Under the pieces are notes generated by a model. The model did not search any database. It saw only the letters and a list, made by a program, of their open reading frames with translations, and was not told where the DNA came from. Positions 7,851 to 16,682 of a stretch of DNA of 36,818 nt are shown here, piece after piece. Origin of the DNA: an uncultured Verrucomicrobiota bacterium (lineage in GTDB: Bacteria > Verrucomicrobiota > Verrucomicrobiia > Limisphaerales > UBA9464). The stretch spans positions 1-36,818 of the forward strand of contig CAIWVP010000183.1 of the NCBI GenBank assembly GCA_903916195.1, written 5' to 3'. A program made the position numbers and the translations under genes. The first letter of the stretch is position 1; every line of letters begins with the position of its first letter.

Positions 7851-9401
7851 ATGGCATTCGAGTCCTTCCGCGACTGGGTCGACCAGCTCGACCGAGCCGG
7901 CGAACTGCGGCGCATCACCCAGCCGGTCGCGACCGAGCTGGAGATCACCGAGCTGGCCGACCGCGAGATGAAGCAGCCCGGCGGCGGCAAGGCGCTGCTC
8001 ATCGAGAAGCCGACCCTCAACGGCGTCGTCTCGCCCTTCCCCGTCGCCATCAACACGCTCGGATCGCACAAGCGCATGGCGATGAGCATGGGCGCGGAAT
8101 CGGTGGACGCCGTCGCCAAGGAGCTCGGCGCGCTGATGAAGGCCAAGCCGCCGACCTCGTTGCGCGAGACCATGCGCCTCCTGTCCCTCGCCCTGGACCT
8201 CCGCCACGCGAGACCGAAGACGGTGCGATTTGGTCCGTGCAAGGACGTCATCCATCGATACGACGCCCCACCGACCCGCACCGGGCCGTGGCCTGCCGCG
8301 CCCGATTGGCAGAAGGGCACGTCCCCGACCCCGCCCACGCTGCTCGACCTTCCCATCCTCAAGTGCTGGCCCCTCGATGGCGGCCGCTTCATCACCCTGC
8401 CCTGCGTCGTCACCCGCGACCCGGACACCGGCGACCGCAACCTCGGCATGTATCGCGTGCAGGTCTACGACGACCGCACCACCGGTATGCACTGGCAGCT
8501 CCAGAAGGTCGCCGCGCGACACGGACGCCGGTACTACGAGAAGGGCGAGCGCATGCCCGTCGCCATCTTCCTCGGCGGCGACCCGATGTTCCCCTTCGCC
8601 GCCACCGCACCCATGCCCGATGGCTTGGATGAATTCCTCCTCGCCGGTTACCTGCGGAAGAAATCGGTCGAGCTGGTGAAGTGCGAGACCAACGACCTGG
8701 AGGTCCCCGCCAACGCCGACTTCGTCATCGAGGGCTACATCGACCCCAAGGAACCGTTGCGCGACGAAGGCCCGTTCGGCGACCACACCGGCTACTACAC
8801 CTTGCCCGAGCCGTATCCGGTCTTCCACGTCACCGCGGTCACCCACCGCAAGGACGCCATCTATCCCGCCACCATCGTCGGCATCCCGCCGATGGAGGAC
8901 TTCTACATCGGCGCCGCGTCGGTGAAGCTCTTCCTGCCCATCTTCCAGATGAACTTCCCGGAGATCGTGGACATCGCGCTGCCGGCCGAGGGCGTCTTCC
9001 ACAACCTCGTCTTCGTGAGCATCAAGAAGACCTACCCGATGCAGGCCTACAAGATCATGCACGGCCTCTGGGGCATGGGGCAGATGATGTTCAGCAAATA
9101 CATCATCGTGGTGGACGACGACGTGGACGTGCACGACACCCGCGAGGTCCTCTTCCGTCTCTGCGCCAACACCGACCCGCAGCGCGACAGCATCTTCACG
9201 AAGGGCCCGTCCGACGTCCTCGACCACGCCACCAGCGAGATCGCCAGCGGCAGCAAGCTCGGTCTCGATGCGACCAAGAAGATGGCCGGCGAAGGCTTCA
9301 AGCGCGCCTGGCCTCCGCTGATCAAGATGGATGCCGCGGTGAAGGCGAAGATGGAGACGCTGTTCAACCACTCGGTTCCGAAGAGCCCTGACCTCGGCTG
9401 A
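7851..9401 (+). CDS. ubiD: UbiD-family prenylated-FMN decarboxylase
   Basis: A 516-residue UbiD-type decarboxylase, close to the usual length near 490-500. It should remove the ring carboxyl group of a prenylated aromatic acid in quinone synthesis, using prenyl-FMN supplied by a UbiX partner not seen here. Recognisable stretches are GELRRITQPVATELEITELA, MYRVQVYDDRTTGMHWQLQK, IFLGGDP, EGPFGDHTGYYT, YPATIVGIPPMEDFYIG and YIIVVDDDVDVHD. The acidic and arginine residues of the prFMN site lie in the central part. The ATG at 7851 is chosen because the preceding codons lie at the edge of a repeat. Two fragments of a second copy lie at 10657-10830 and 16091-16153. A different aromatic substrate cannot be excluded. 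Confidence 0.93.
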   Translation: MAFESFRDWVDQLDRAGELRRITQPVATELEITELADREMKQPGGGKALLIEKPTLNGVVSPFPVAINTLGSHKRMAMSMGAESVDAVAKELGALMKAKPPTSLRETMRLLSLALDLRHARPKTVRFGPCKDVIHRYDAPPTRTGPWPAAPDWQKGTSPTPPTLLDLPILKCWPLDGGRFITLPCVVTRDPDTGDRNLGMYRVQVYDDRTTGMHWQLQKVAARHGRRYYEKGERMPVAIFLGGDPMFPFAATAPMPDGLDEFLLAGYLRKKSVELVKCETNDLEVPANADFVIEGYIDPKEPLRDEGPFGDHTGYYTLPEPYPVFHVTAVTHRKDAIYPATIVGIPPMEDFYIGAASVKLFLPIFQMNFPEIVDIALPAEGVFHNLVFVSIKKTYPMQAYKIMHGLWGMGQMMFSKYIIVVDDDVDVHDTREVLFRLCANTDPQRDSIFTKGPSDVLDHATSEIASGSKLGLDATKKMAGEGFKRAWPPLIKMDAAVKAKMETLFNHSVPKSPDLG

Positions 9402-9438
9402 ACTTGGACACGCCGGGGCCGAGGCGACCTCCGAGACG

Positions 9439-9800
9439 GACCCGGCCATCCAGCACCTCACACTCGCCGACCGTTGTGCGGCGGTCATCAAGGAACGGGG
9501 CATGAGGCGGGGGGGCGTGTGTGGCTCCGTCATCGAGTTCTAAACCGAAGGGGCCCACGTCTCCGGCGACTTGGACCTGTGCGTGGCATCCGCATCCGTC
9601 AGCATCACGCCGCACCTCCGTCCGGAGATCATGGCCCGCTTTGGCGCGGTGGGTGGGCCACGAGGCGGGCAGGTCGCCGACGCGTCCGTCGATGGGGCGG
9701 CTGGATCCCAAACCTGGCCCGGACCCCCATCCGCACCCTGCGGCCACCCGCGGGTGTCCGGTTGGGGATCGAGAGTTGATTTTCAATCGGCTGAGGACGC
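9439..9800 (+). pseudogene. Decayed nucleotidyltransferase-fold protein
   Basis: Three frames together spell a degraded protein. In frame 1, DRCAAVIKERGM is followed by CGSVIEF, a TAA at 9541-9543, TEGAHVSGDLDLC, then LRPEIMARFGAVGG and VADASVD. The sense continues in another frame as ARTPIRTLRPPAGVR and then in the third as DRELIFNRL. The pattern GGxVIEFYTxGxxVSGDLDL, then a C-terminal RTPIRTLxTP and ELILNRL, resembles small nucleotidyltransferase-fold proteins (DUF6036-like, sometimes antitoxin/toxin-linked). One in-frame stop and at least two frameshifts make it non-functional. The family name is from memory and should be treated as tentative. Confidence 0.5.
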
Positions 9801-10220
9801 GGCAGATGCGTGGTTTTCTGGGTGTGCCGGATATCGAGTCGGGGGTGCACGTTTTGCCTGGAGAAGTTCCGCTTGGGGGTGGCAAGCCCAGGGGGCGTTT
9901 TCTCGCCAAAAGAGCTGTTTACGTGAGAACCCCTCGAAAAGAAAGATGGCGCTATTTATTACCCGTTATCCTTCAAACACATATATCCGAACTGTTGCAC
10001 TGACTGGCACACCGCGAGATTGCCCCCGTCACGGGGTGGGTTTACAATTTGATTTGTGCAGTTATGAAGCGAAAAAAGCGGTACTTATTACCGATTTGAA
10101 GCGGTGCCAGCAAACCGCGTCGGTCTCCATGACCTCTCAAGATAGCCTGAGAACATAGGTGCCCGCGCGCTATCCGCTCCCGCGTTGCGGGATGGTACTC
10201 CAATTGCGACCCCCTTGGGG
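9801..10220. other. AT-richer gene-free stretch
   Basis: Visibly lower in GC than its surroundings, especially about 9930-10110. No credible gene on either strand. It contains small dyads CCCCGT-C-ACGGGG (about 10024-10036) and CGGTA-CTTAT-TACCG (10079-10093). Its composition suggests either recently acquired DNA or a regulatory stretch for the gene starting at 10221. Confidence 0.4.
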
Positions 10221-10640
10221 ATGTCACATCTCAAAAAAGCGTGCCTTGCCGCGGGACTTTTGACGGTGCTCAGCAGCACCCACGCCTCGGATTTCGTGGC
10301 TTGGGGCGGCTCGCTGGCCGTCCGCCAAGGTGGGACGTCCTATCCGACGCTTCAGGGCGAGGTCGAGACCGGCGAGCAGGAAGTCCGCCGGTTGGCCGAA
10401 GATCGATCTCACCCGAACGGGAGCCCGGTGAAGGCGCTCATCGATGAAGAGACCTCTATTCTCCAAGTCCGGGGTCCTGGCGATCCCAAGGGATGCACCC
10501 ATGCCATGAGCGGGCAGGACGGACTCAAGGGGCGCCGTGCCCGCAGCGAGACCGGGCTGAAGTTCGCCCCGCCGGAGCCGACGATGGAGGCTTGCGTCGA
10601 CTCTACGGGGGTGAGCGTTGCGCTCTTGACACCGATTTAA
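10221..10640 (+). CDS. Possible small exported protein, family unknown
   Basis: A 139-residue frame starting at an ATG preceded by GGGG. The first residues, MSHLKKACLAAGLLTVLSST, then HAS, look like a signal peptide with a cut after HAS. The next residues (DFVAWGG) recall the VVAWG start of RCC1-like repeats in verrucomicrobial secreted proteins. The remainder is polar and matches nothing I recognise, so this may be a truncated or frameshifted gene. The opposite strand is also open over 10224-10502. No partner genes; it lies between a pseudogene and a ubiD fragment. Low certainty. Confidence 0.3.
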   Translation: MSHLKKACLAAGLLTVLSSTHASDFVAWGGSLAVRQGGTSYPTLQGEVETGEQEVRRLAEDRSHPNGSPVKALIDEETSILQVRGPGDPKGCTHAMSGQDGLKGRRARSETGLKFAPPEPTMEACVDSTGVSVALLTPI

Positions 10641-10656
10641 ATACCGTAAAATTTAC

Positions 10657-10830
10657 TGCCCGTTAGATGAAAGCCATGCCACCCGCGGCATCCAGCTCGG
10701 CATCCAGCTCGGCATCCAGCTCGGCATCCAGCTCGGCATCGACGGGATGATGATGGCTGGCGAAGGCTGCCGGTGACTCTGGCCAACGGTCATCCGGATG
10801 GATGCCGCGGTGAAGCCGAAGCGAGACCGA
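10657..10830 (+). pseudogene. 3' fragment of a second ubiD copy
   Basis: The DNA at 10745-10830 aligns with the 3' end of the intact ubiD (about 9265-9355). One block, ATGGATGCCGCGGTGAAG, is identical, and the wider 30-base block differs at only three positions. Translated, DESHAT is followed by four copies of GIQL, then GIDGMMMAGEGCR and a TGA, matching LDHATSEIASGSKLGLDA and KKMAGEGFKR of UbiD. After the stop the sense continues as RMDAAVKPK. It is truncated on both sides and cannot encode an enzyme. Confidence 0.7.
10687..10740 (+). repeat. 12-bp tandem repeat GGCATCCAGCTC, 4.5 copies
   Basis: Four exact copies plus a half copy lie inside the ubiD fragment, in frame, encoding Gly-Ile-Gln-Leu each time. 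It coincides with the GSKLGLDA segment of UbiD, so it appears to be an expansion of that codon stretch. Confidence 0.95.
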
Positions 10831-10870
10831 TTTTTGAACCGGTAGAACGACAGAGCATCCGATCCGACCT

Positions 10871-12253
<1,383 letters not shown>

Positions 12254-12262
12254 CGCGGCACT

Positions 12263-12559
12263 TCAGTCCAGCCATCCGCGATCGATCCGCTTGAGCATGC
12301 GTTTGCGCCGGAGCACGCGGCGGGGTTCGGTCAGGCGGGCGACGGGATCCACCTCCCGACTGCGAGCGGGCTGTTCCAGGGCGTGGTCCACCGGGAGCAC
12401 GCTGTCGTAGGTCTCGAGCATGTCGCCTTGCGGGCCGAAGAAATCCGCGCGCAGGTTGTTGTCGACGCCGTGGACTTCCCAGTCCTCGGGCACGCGATAC
12501 GCCACGATCTCGGAGCCGATGCGTCCTGAAATACCGGAGATGAACCATCGACGGTCCAT
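12263..12559 (-). pseudogene. N-terminal fragment of an NAD-dependent sugar epimerase
   Basis: About 98 codons. The first 45 residues match the start of CDP-paratose/UDP-glucose epimerase-like SDRs: a beta strand, a glycine motif GISGRIGS where GGAGFIGS is expected, then WEVHGVDNNLRADFFGPQGD. After this the sequence (ETYDSVLPVDHALEQPARSR onward) no longer resembles an epimerase and ends about 50 residues later, against the usual 300 or more. It is truncated with an altered nucleotide-binding loop, so it is read as a gene remnant. It converges on the response regulator, the two stops being 9 bases apart. Confidence 0.6.
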
Positions 12560-12893
12560 GATATTGAAGGATCCGCACCGATGCCGGACAACTCCGGCGC
12601 CCCGGGAGCGCATCCGACCGGGCCGCGGTTCACGGTGCTTCGGTTGCTTTTGCCTTCAGGGCGGCTTCTTGCCGCACCACGCCGCGGCCTCCAGTCCTGA
12701 GGCCGGTGCACGATGGAAACGCGGTCCCGATGCTTCGGGCGAGCAGGAATTCGATGTGGGCGCTGACCAGCGCGGTCACCACCGATCCGACGCTGCCCCA
12801 CGCCGACGCCGCCTAGATCGCCGCTTCAGGTCGCCGTCCTCTTTTCCAAGCCTAGGCCCGGCTCAAACAGGCCGGGCGAGCCGGACCGGCTTT
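12560..12893. other. Gap with paired hairpins
   Basis: No gene is seen. Just beyond the stop of the small membrane protein (12894) lie a GC-rich stem, GCCCGG...CCGGGC (about 12856-12877), and the dyad AGCCGG-A-CCGGCT followed by TTCTATTT on the plus strand (about 12879-12899). Together they could act as a terminator, more convincingly for rightward than leftward transcription. Confidence 0.35.
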
Positions 12894-13175
12894 CTATTTG
12901 CCGGCCTGAAGGTTTCCAGACCGTGGCACCCCCTGTCTGGCGTGGGGCCGGGAGCCCCGGAAAGACAGGTCAGAAGAAGTGTCCTTCATCTCAGGCAGGC
13001 TCTCAGGCGCCTTCGAAGCCGTTTTGCTATGCTTATTGACGAAGAACACGACGATGCCGAGTGCAATCCACAGATACACTTCCGGTTTCATCTTTTGGCT
13101 GGACCCGGCTTCGATGATCACCGCCGCGCAGCCCAAGGCGACGGCAAGCACGATCGTGACGGCGATGGGTTTCAT
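12894..13175 (-). CDS. Small two-helix membrane protein, function unknown
   Basis: A 93-residue protein. It has a hydrophobic segment at residues 4-20 (IAVTIVLAVALGCAAVI), a short polar loop, a second at about 30-45 (VYLWIALGIVVFFV), and a basic, Ser/Arg-rich C-terminal half. The start at 13175 is supported by AAAGGA eight bases upstream of the ATG, one of the clearer ribosome binding sites in this window. No family is recognised. It is divergent from the H-NOX gene and lies between an epimerase remnant and the H-NOX leader. It may be unrelated to either. Confidence 0.65.
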   Translation of the reverse strand: MKPIAVTIVLAVALGCAAVIIEAGSSQKMKPEVYLWIALGIVVFFVNKHSKTASKAPESLPEMKDTSSDLSFRGSRPHARQGVPRSGNLQAGK

Positions 13176-13385
13176 GCTTTTTTCCTTTAGGATTGTTGCG
13201 ACCCATCTCAAGGACGGTTCACAACGTCAAACAACCCATCAGCAACAAGGATGCCACCCGCCGGACGCGGGTGCGGATACCGTGATAACCCCAATGTTTT
13301 GACGATATTTCGCGGTTCGCAGAGGGGGACCAATCCGCTGGAACCAACTCGTGGCTGCAATAATTACAGTCAACGGCCCCGTGAT

Positions 13386-13402
13386 GCTGTATATAATACA
13401 GC
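13386..13402. promoter_or_regulatory. Perfect dyad over a TATAAT box upstream of the H-NOX gene
   Basis: GCTGTATataATACAGC is a perfect 7-bp inverted repeat with a 3-bp centre. It overlaps TATAAT at 13392-13397 in the rightward direction, about 140 bases before the H-NOX start. No good -35 box is seen at 17 bases. The geometry suggests an operator on a promoter; the regulator is unknown. Confidence 0.45.
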
Positions 13403-13414
13403 CTATACCTGCTC

Positions 13415-13431
13415 CCGGGCCCGAGGCCCGG
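13415..13431 (+). other. GC-rich leader hairpin upstream of the H-NOX gene
   Basis: CCGGGCCcgaGGCCCGG is a perfect 7-bp stem with a 3-base loop, in what would be the 5' leader of the H-NOX transcript. It is followed about 15 bases later by GTTTTGGGG. It might slow or end transcription, but the T run is short and not adjacent. Confidence 0.4.
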
Positions 13432-13535
13432 TCTCGCCGTACGCCCGTTTTGGGGCTCGGGGGCCTCCAATTTGATTGCAAATACTTGGAGATTATGTCC
13501 CCTTAAGGCAGTTCCATTCTTAAAAAAAATAATCT

Positions 13536-14096
13536 ATGTATGGGATGGTGAACCGAGCAATCGAGGACATGGTTGTCACGCATCACGGTGAAGCCGCGTG
13601 GGAACGGATCAAAGCCAAGGCCGGCCTGGACGTGGAGGTCTTCATCAGCAGCGAAAGCTACTCGGACGACACCACCTACCAACTGGTCGAAGCGGCGAGC
13701 GCGGTGTTCGGCGTGCCGGCGGAGCAGGTCCTCATCCGCTTCGGTGAGCACTGGGTCACGCATACGGCGCAGGTGAGCTTCGGCGGGTTGATGCTGGAGG
13801 CCGGCAAGACGCTTCCGGCGTTCTTGCGCAACCTCCCGAACTTCCATGCGCGCGTCGCTTTGATCTTCCCGAAACTCCAGCCGCCGGGCTTCGAATGCAC
13901 CGGGATCACCGATCACGGATTGAAGCTGCACTACTACTCGCACCGGCCAGGGCTCGCCCCGTTCGTCGTCGGGCTGATGCAGGGGTTGGGCAAGAGGTTC
14001 GGCACACCGGTCACGGTCCGCTTGTTGGAAGCGAAGGCGGATGGGGCGGACCACGATGTGTTCGACGTGACATGGACGCCCGCGCCACTGGCATGA
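13536..14096 (+). CDS. H-NOX haem nitric-oxide sensor
   Basis: A 186-residue stand-alone H-NOX (HNOB) domain of usual length. It starts with the family-typical MYGMVNRAIEDMVV. The proximal haem ligand should be His104 in LPNFHARV, and the haem-propionate motif YxSxR is Tyr133-Ser135-Arg137. The position matching the distal tyrosine used for oxygen binding in Thermoanaerobacter H-NOX is Pro142 by counting from the YxSxR arginine, which predicts an NO-selective rather than oxygen-binding haem (inference). It overlaps the next gene by ATGA, so the sensor and kinase are translationally coupled. No Shine-Dalgarno is evident; an A-rich tract (AAAAAAAATAAT) precedes the ATG. Its leader contains a dyad and a hairpin. 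Confidence 0.95.
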   Translation: MYGMVNRAIEDMVVTHHGEAAWERIKAKAGLDVEVFISSESYSDDTTYQLVEAASAVFGVPAEQVLIRFGEHWVTHTAQVSFGGLMLEAGKTLPAFLRNLPNFHARVALIFPKLQPPGFECTGITDHGLKLHYYSHRPGLAPFVVGLMQGLGKRFGTPVTVRLLEAKADGADHDVFDVTWTPAPLA

Positions 14097-16060
14097 TCCC
14101 CGCCGACCCACCCATCCCGGCGATCGGGCTGACACCGGAACTCTTCGCAAAGGCCTTCCCCTTCCACTTGGCGTTGGACCGGAGCATGAAGTTGTTGCAG
14201 GTCGGTGCGGTGCTGCGACGCATTTGTCCGGATGTCCGACCCGGTGTGGATCTGGACCAGATCTTCATCGTCACCCTGCCCAAAGGGCCGATGAAGTTCG
14301 GGCATCTCCTTGAGAACCTGGGCCGGTTCTTCCTGTTGGAGCACCATTCGAAGAGGATCCGTCTGCGCGGTGGATTCGTGCGCACGATCGACGAGACGGC
14401 ATTGCTGTTCCTCGGTTCGCCGTGGTTCAACGATGCATCCGAGGTGGTCGGCCTGGGTTTGGGATACGAGGACTTCGCCATCCATGACCCGATCGTGGAT
14501 GTGCTCCAGGTGTTCCAAGCGAACAAGCAGGCCCTGGCCGACACGACGAGACTGGCCACCAAGCTCACCGAGGAGCGCACCAAACTTCGGGCCACCGCTA
14601 GCCGGTTGGAGGCGTTGCTACGGAATCTTCATCTGAGCGTGGTGGTCGAAGACGCGGACCACCGCATCGTGCTGGTCAACCAAAGCTACCTGGAGGTTTT
14701 CCGGATCCCTGCGACGCAAGAAAGCTTGGTGGGCATGGATAGCCGCGACCATGACCGACGATGCGCCGCTTTGTTCCGTGAACCCGAGGGGTACGTCGAG
14801 CGCATCCTGGGCACGTTACGTGATCGGGTCCCGGTCCTCGGCGAGGAGTGCATCATGCACGACGGGCGGGTGTTGGAGCGCGACAGCTTGCCCATCTTCA
14901 GCGAAGGCCGGCACACCGGCACCCTTTGGATCTATCACGACGCCACGGACCGGCGTCGAGCTGCGGATGAACTGCGCGCGGAGAAGGACCTTCTCGCGTC
15001 CACCTTGGGCAGCATCGAGGACGGCGTCATCACCGTGGACGCCAGCCGACAGGTGCAATTGATCAACCCCGCCGCCGAGGCGATGACCGGCCGGACTATC
15101 GCCGATGCCGTTGGACGCCCGATCAACGAGCTGCTCCATCTAGTGGATCTCAACAAGTGTTCCGACGAAAATCAGTTGTCCGATTTCCTTGGACGTCGGC
15201 TTTCGGGCACCGATGGCGACTCCCGGAGGAAATTGTTCATCCTCCGATCCACCGGGGTCCAAGACCGGATCGTCGCCATCAGCGCACACCCCGTCCTGGG
15301 CGCGAGCCGCACGGTCGAAAGCGGCCTGCTCGTCTTCCGCGATGTCTCCAAGGACTTCGAAACGGATCGGATGAAACAGGACTTCATCGACTCCGTCTCC
15401 CACGAACTGCGCTCTCCGTTGACCTCGATCCGCGGTTTCATCGACACGATCCTGGCCGATCCCCAGATGCCGGATGAGACCCGGTTGGAGTTCCTGAAGA
15501 TCATCCGCTTCCAATCGTGGCGGCTGAGCCAGCTCGTGGACAACATCCTGGATATGTCCAGCGTCGATGCAGGTGCCACGTTGTACGAGGACGAACCGCT
15601 GCAGCTCGGGAGCGTCGTCACATGCAGCCTCGCGGAAGTCGGTCCGCAAGCCGACCTCAAGGGCGTTCATATCGAGGCGTCGATCCAACCCGGGTTGCCC
15701 GGTTTCACCGGGGATGCCATGCGACTGCAGTCCGCCGTCTCCAACTTCTTGGGCAACGCGGTCAAGTTCACCCCCAAAGGCGGGCAGGTCCGTCTCGAGC
15801 TCCGCATGGACAAAGGGGAGGTCCACCTCTCCATCCGCGACACCGGCCTGGGCATCGCGGAGGAGCATCTGGACCGGATTTTCGAGAAATTCTATCGCGT
15901 GCCCCGCCCCGGGCGGCAAATCCAGGGCACCGGCCTGGGCCTGCCCATCGCAGCCGCGATCATCGAACACTATGGCGGACGGATCAAAGTGGAGAGCCAA
16001 GTCGACCAGGGATCGTGCTTCCACATCTTTCTGCCGCTAGAAAGCCCATCACCGCCATGA
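14093..16060 (+). CDS. HNOBA-domain sensor histidine kinase
   Basis: A 655-residue kinase with no membrane segment, so cytosolic. Domains: HNOBA (haem-NO-binding associated) at about 15-150, coiled linker to 175, PAS at about 175-285, a second PAS at about 295-415, and HisKA with phospho-acceptor His437 in SVSHELRSPL. The ATPase domain has the N box NFLGNAVKFTP (551-561), DTGLGIAEE (583-591), F box FEKFYR and GTGLGLPIA (612-620). It should autophosphorylate in response to the neighbouring H-NOX protein, which is known in other bacteria to bind and control its partner kinase. The start at 14093 is chosen because its ATG overlaps the H-NOX stop; an ATG 21 bases earlier is in frame. It has no receiver domain, so it needs a separate regulator. 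Confidence 0.93.
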   Translation: MIPADPPIPAIGLTPELFAKAFPFHLALDRSMKLLQVGAVLRRICPDVRPGVDLDQIFIVTLPKGPMKFGHLLENLGRFFLLEHHSKRIRLRGGFVRTIDETALLFLGSPWFNDASEVVGLGLGYEDFAIHDPIVDVLQVFQANKQALADTTRLATKLTEERTKLRATASRLEALLRNLHLSVVVEDADHRIVLVNQSYLEVFRIPATQESLVGMDSRDHDRRCAALFREPEGYVERILGTLRDRVPVLGEECIMHDGRVLERDSLPIFSEGRHTGTLWIYHDATDRRRAADELRAEKDLLASTLGSIEDGVITVDASRQVQLINPAAEAMTGRTIADAVGRPINELLHLVDLNKCSDENQLSDFLGRRLSGTDGDSRRKLFILRSTGVQDRIVAISAHPVLGASRTVESGLLVFRDVSKDFETDRMKQDFIDSVSHELRSPLTSIRGFIDTILADPQMPDETRLEFLKIIRFQSWRLSQLVDNILDMSSVDAGATLYEDEPLQLGSVVTCSLAEVGPQADLKGVHIEASIQPGLPGFTGDAMRLQSAVSNFLGNAVKFTPKGGQVRLELRMDKGEVHLSIRDTGLGIAEEHLDRIFEKFYRVPRPGRQIQGTGLGLPIAAAIIEHYGGRIKVESQVDQGSCFHIFLPLESPSPP

Positions 16061-16090
16061 CACGTGGCAGGACCATGCCCCAAGGCCCGC

Positions 16091-16153
16091 GTCATCATCG
16101 AAGGCCACATCGACCCCAAACAACCGCTCCGTGACCATGGCCCGTCCGCCGGC
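16091..16153 (+). pseudogene. Internal fragment of a ubiD copy
   Basis: Twenty-one codons, VIIEGHIDPKQPLRDHGPSA and one more, match UbiD FVIEGYIDPKEPLRDEGPFG (8721-8783) at protein level and in long DNA stretches such as ACATCGACCCCAA. Nothing recognisable continues on either side. The fragment corresponds to a more upstream part of the gene than the fragment at 10657-10830. Confidence 0.65.
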
Positions 16154-16364
16154 GCCTCCGCACGACAACGTTGGCGACCAGGCCGACCGCGGGCGTCTAC
16201 GCCGGTTCCGTCACCGCCGCCATGGTGAAGGGGAAGCGTCCTTCCATGGGGTCGTTGCCGCTGGGATCGGAGTGGATGCACTGGCGGCGCCGATCGATAG
16301 GAATGTCCAAGGAGAGCCTACCGTCGGTATATCTCCCGGCAGCGAAACCCGACCCTTGGGAGGA
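16154..16364. other. Gap between ubiD fragment and repeat element
   Basis: Together with the flanking fragment and repeat this makes a gene-free stretch of about 620 bases (16061-16682). The minus strand has a short open frame ending in DPMEGRFPFTMAAVTEPA whose composition is not shadow-like, but no family is recognised and it runs into the repeat end, so it is not called as a gene. Confidence 0.4.
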
Positions 16365-16630
16365 GGTGCGATCCAAAGTGGCGGACAAGGCAGCCGGGAC
16401 GGAGAGAGAAACAGGGAAGCAGGAAAATCAGGGCTTTGCCGGTTTCGTTCCTGTTTTCCCTCTTTCCAGATCCATCGGTTTCACAGAGCAGAGGTTGCTT
16501 TGTTGCACCGCAGGTCGGCGATCAGCAGGCGCCGCCGCCTGCCCAGCGCCGAGACATCTCCTCGCGCCCTGCCCGGTCCGACTCGCCGAACCAGAGCACA
16601 ACGAACGGTCCGCCACTTCCGATCGCACCC
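16365..16630. repeat. Inverted-end repeat element, family A (copy 3)
   Basis: The left end GGTGCGATCCAAAGTGGCGG (16365-16384) continues with ACA. The right end GTCCGCCACTTCCGATCGCA (16608-16627) continues with CCC. The ends are inverse to each other and match those of the copies at 1126-1316 and 7266-7797. Just inside the left end is a purine-rich tract (ACAGGGAAGCAGGAA), roughly inverted further in as TTCCTGTTTTCCCT. No transposase and no gene inside. Confidence 0.75.
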
Positions 16631-16682
16631 GCTCCCGGGTCCGCTCTTGAGCGGCGGCGCCTTCTGCCGGACCCTCCCTGCG

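Noticed and set aside
7812-9533. Long open frame on the minus strand opposite ubiD
   Set aside because: Composition is His/Asp/Gly/Arg-rich without motifs, and it mirrors the codon pattern of the well-supported UbiD gene.
10224-10502. Minus-strand open frame of about 90 codons
   Set aside because: No start signal or family pattern, and it lies opposite a frame with a signal peptide; neither is strong, but the plus strand is better supported.
10663-10760. Minus-strand coding of the 12-bp repeat as Asp-Ala-Glu-Leu repeats
   Set aside because: The frame continues only as antisense of the response regulator; the plus-strand reading aligns with UbiD and explains the repeat.
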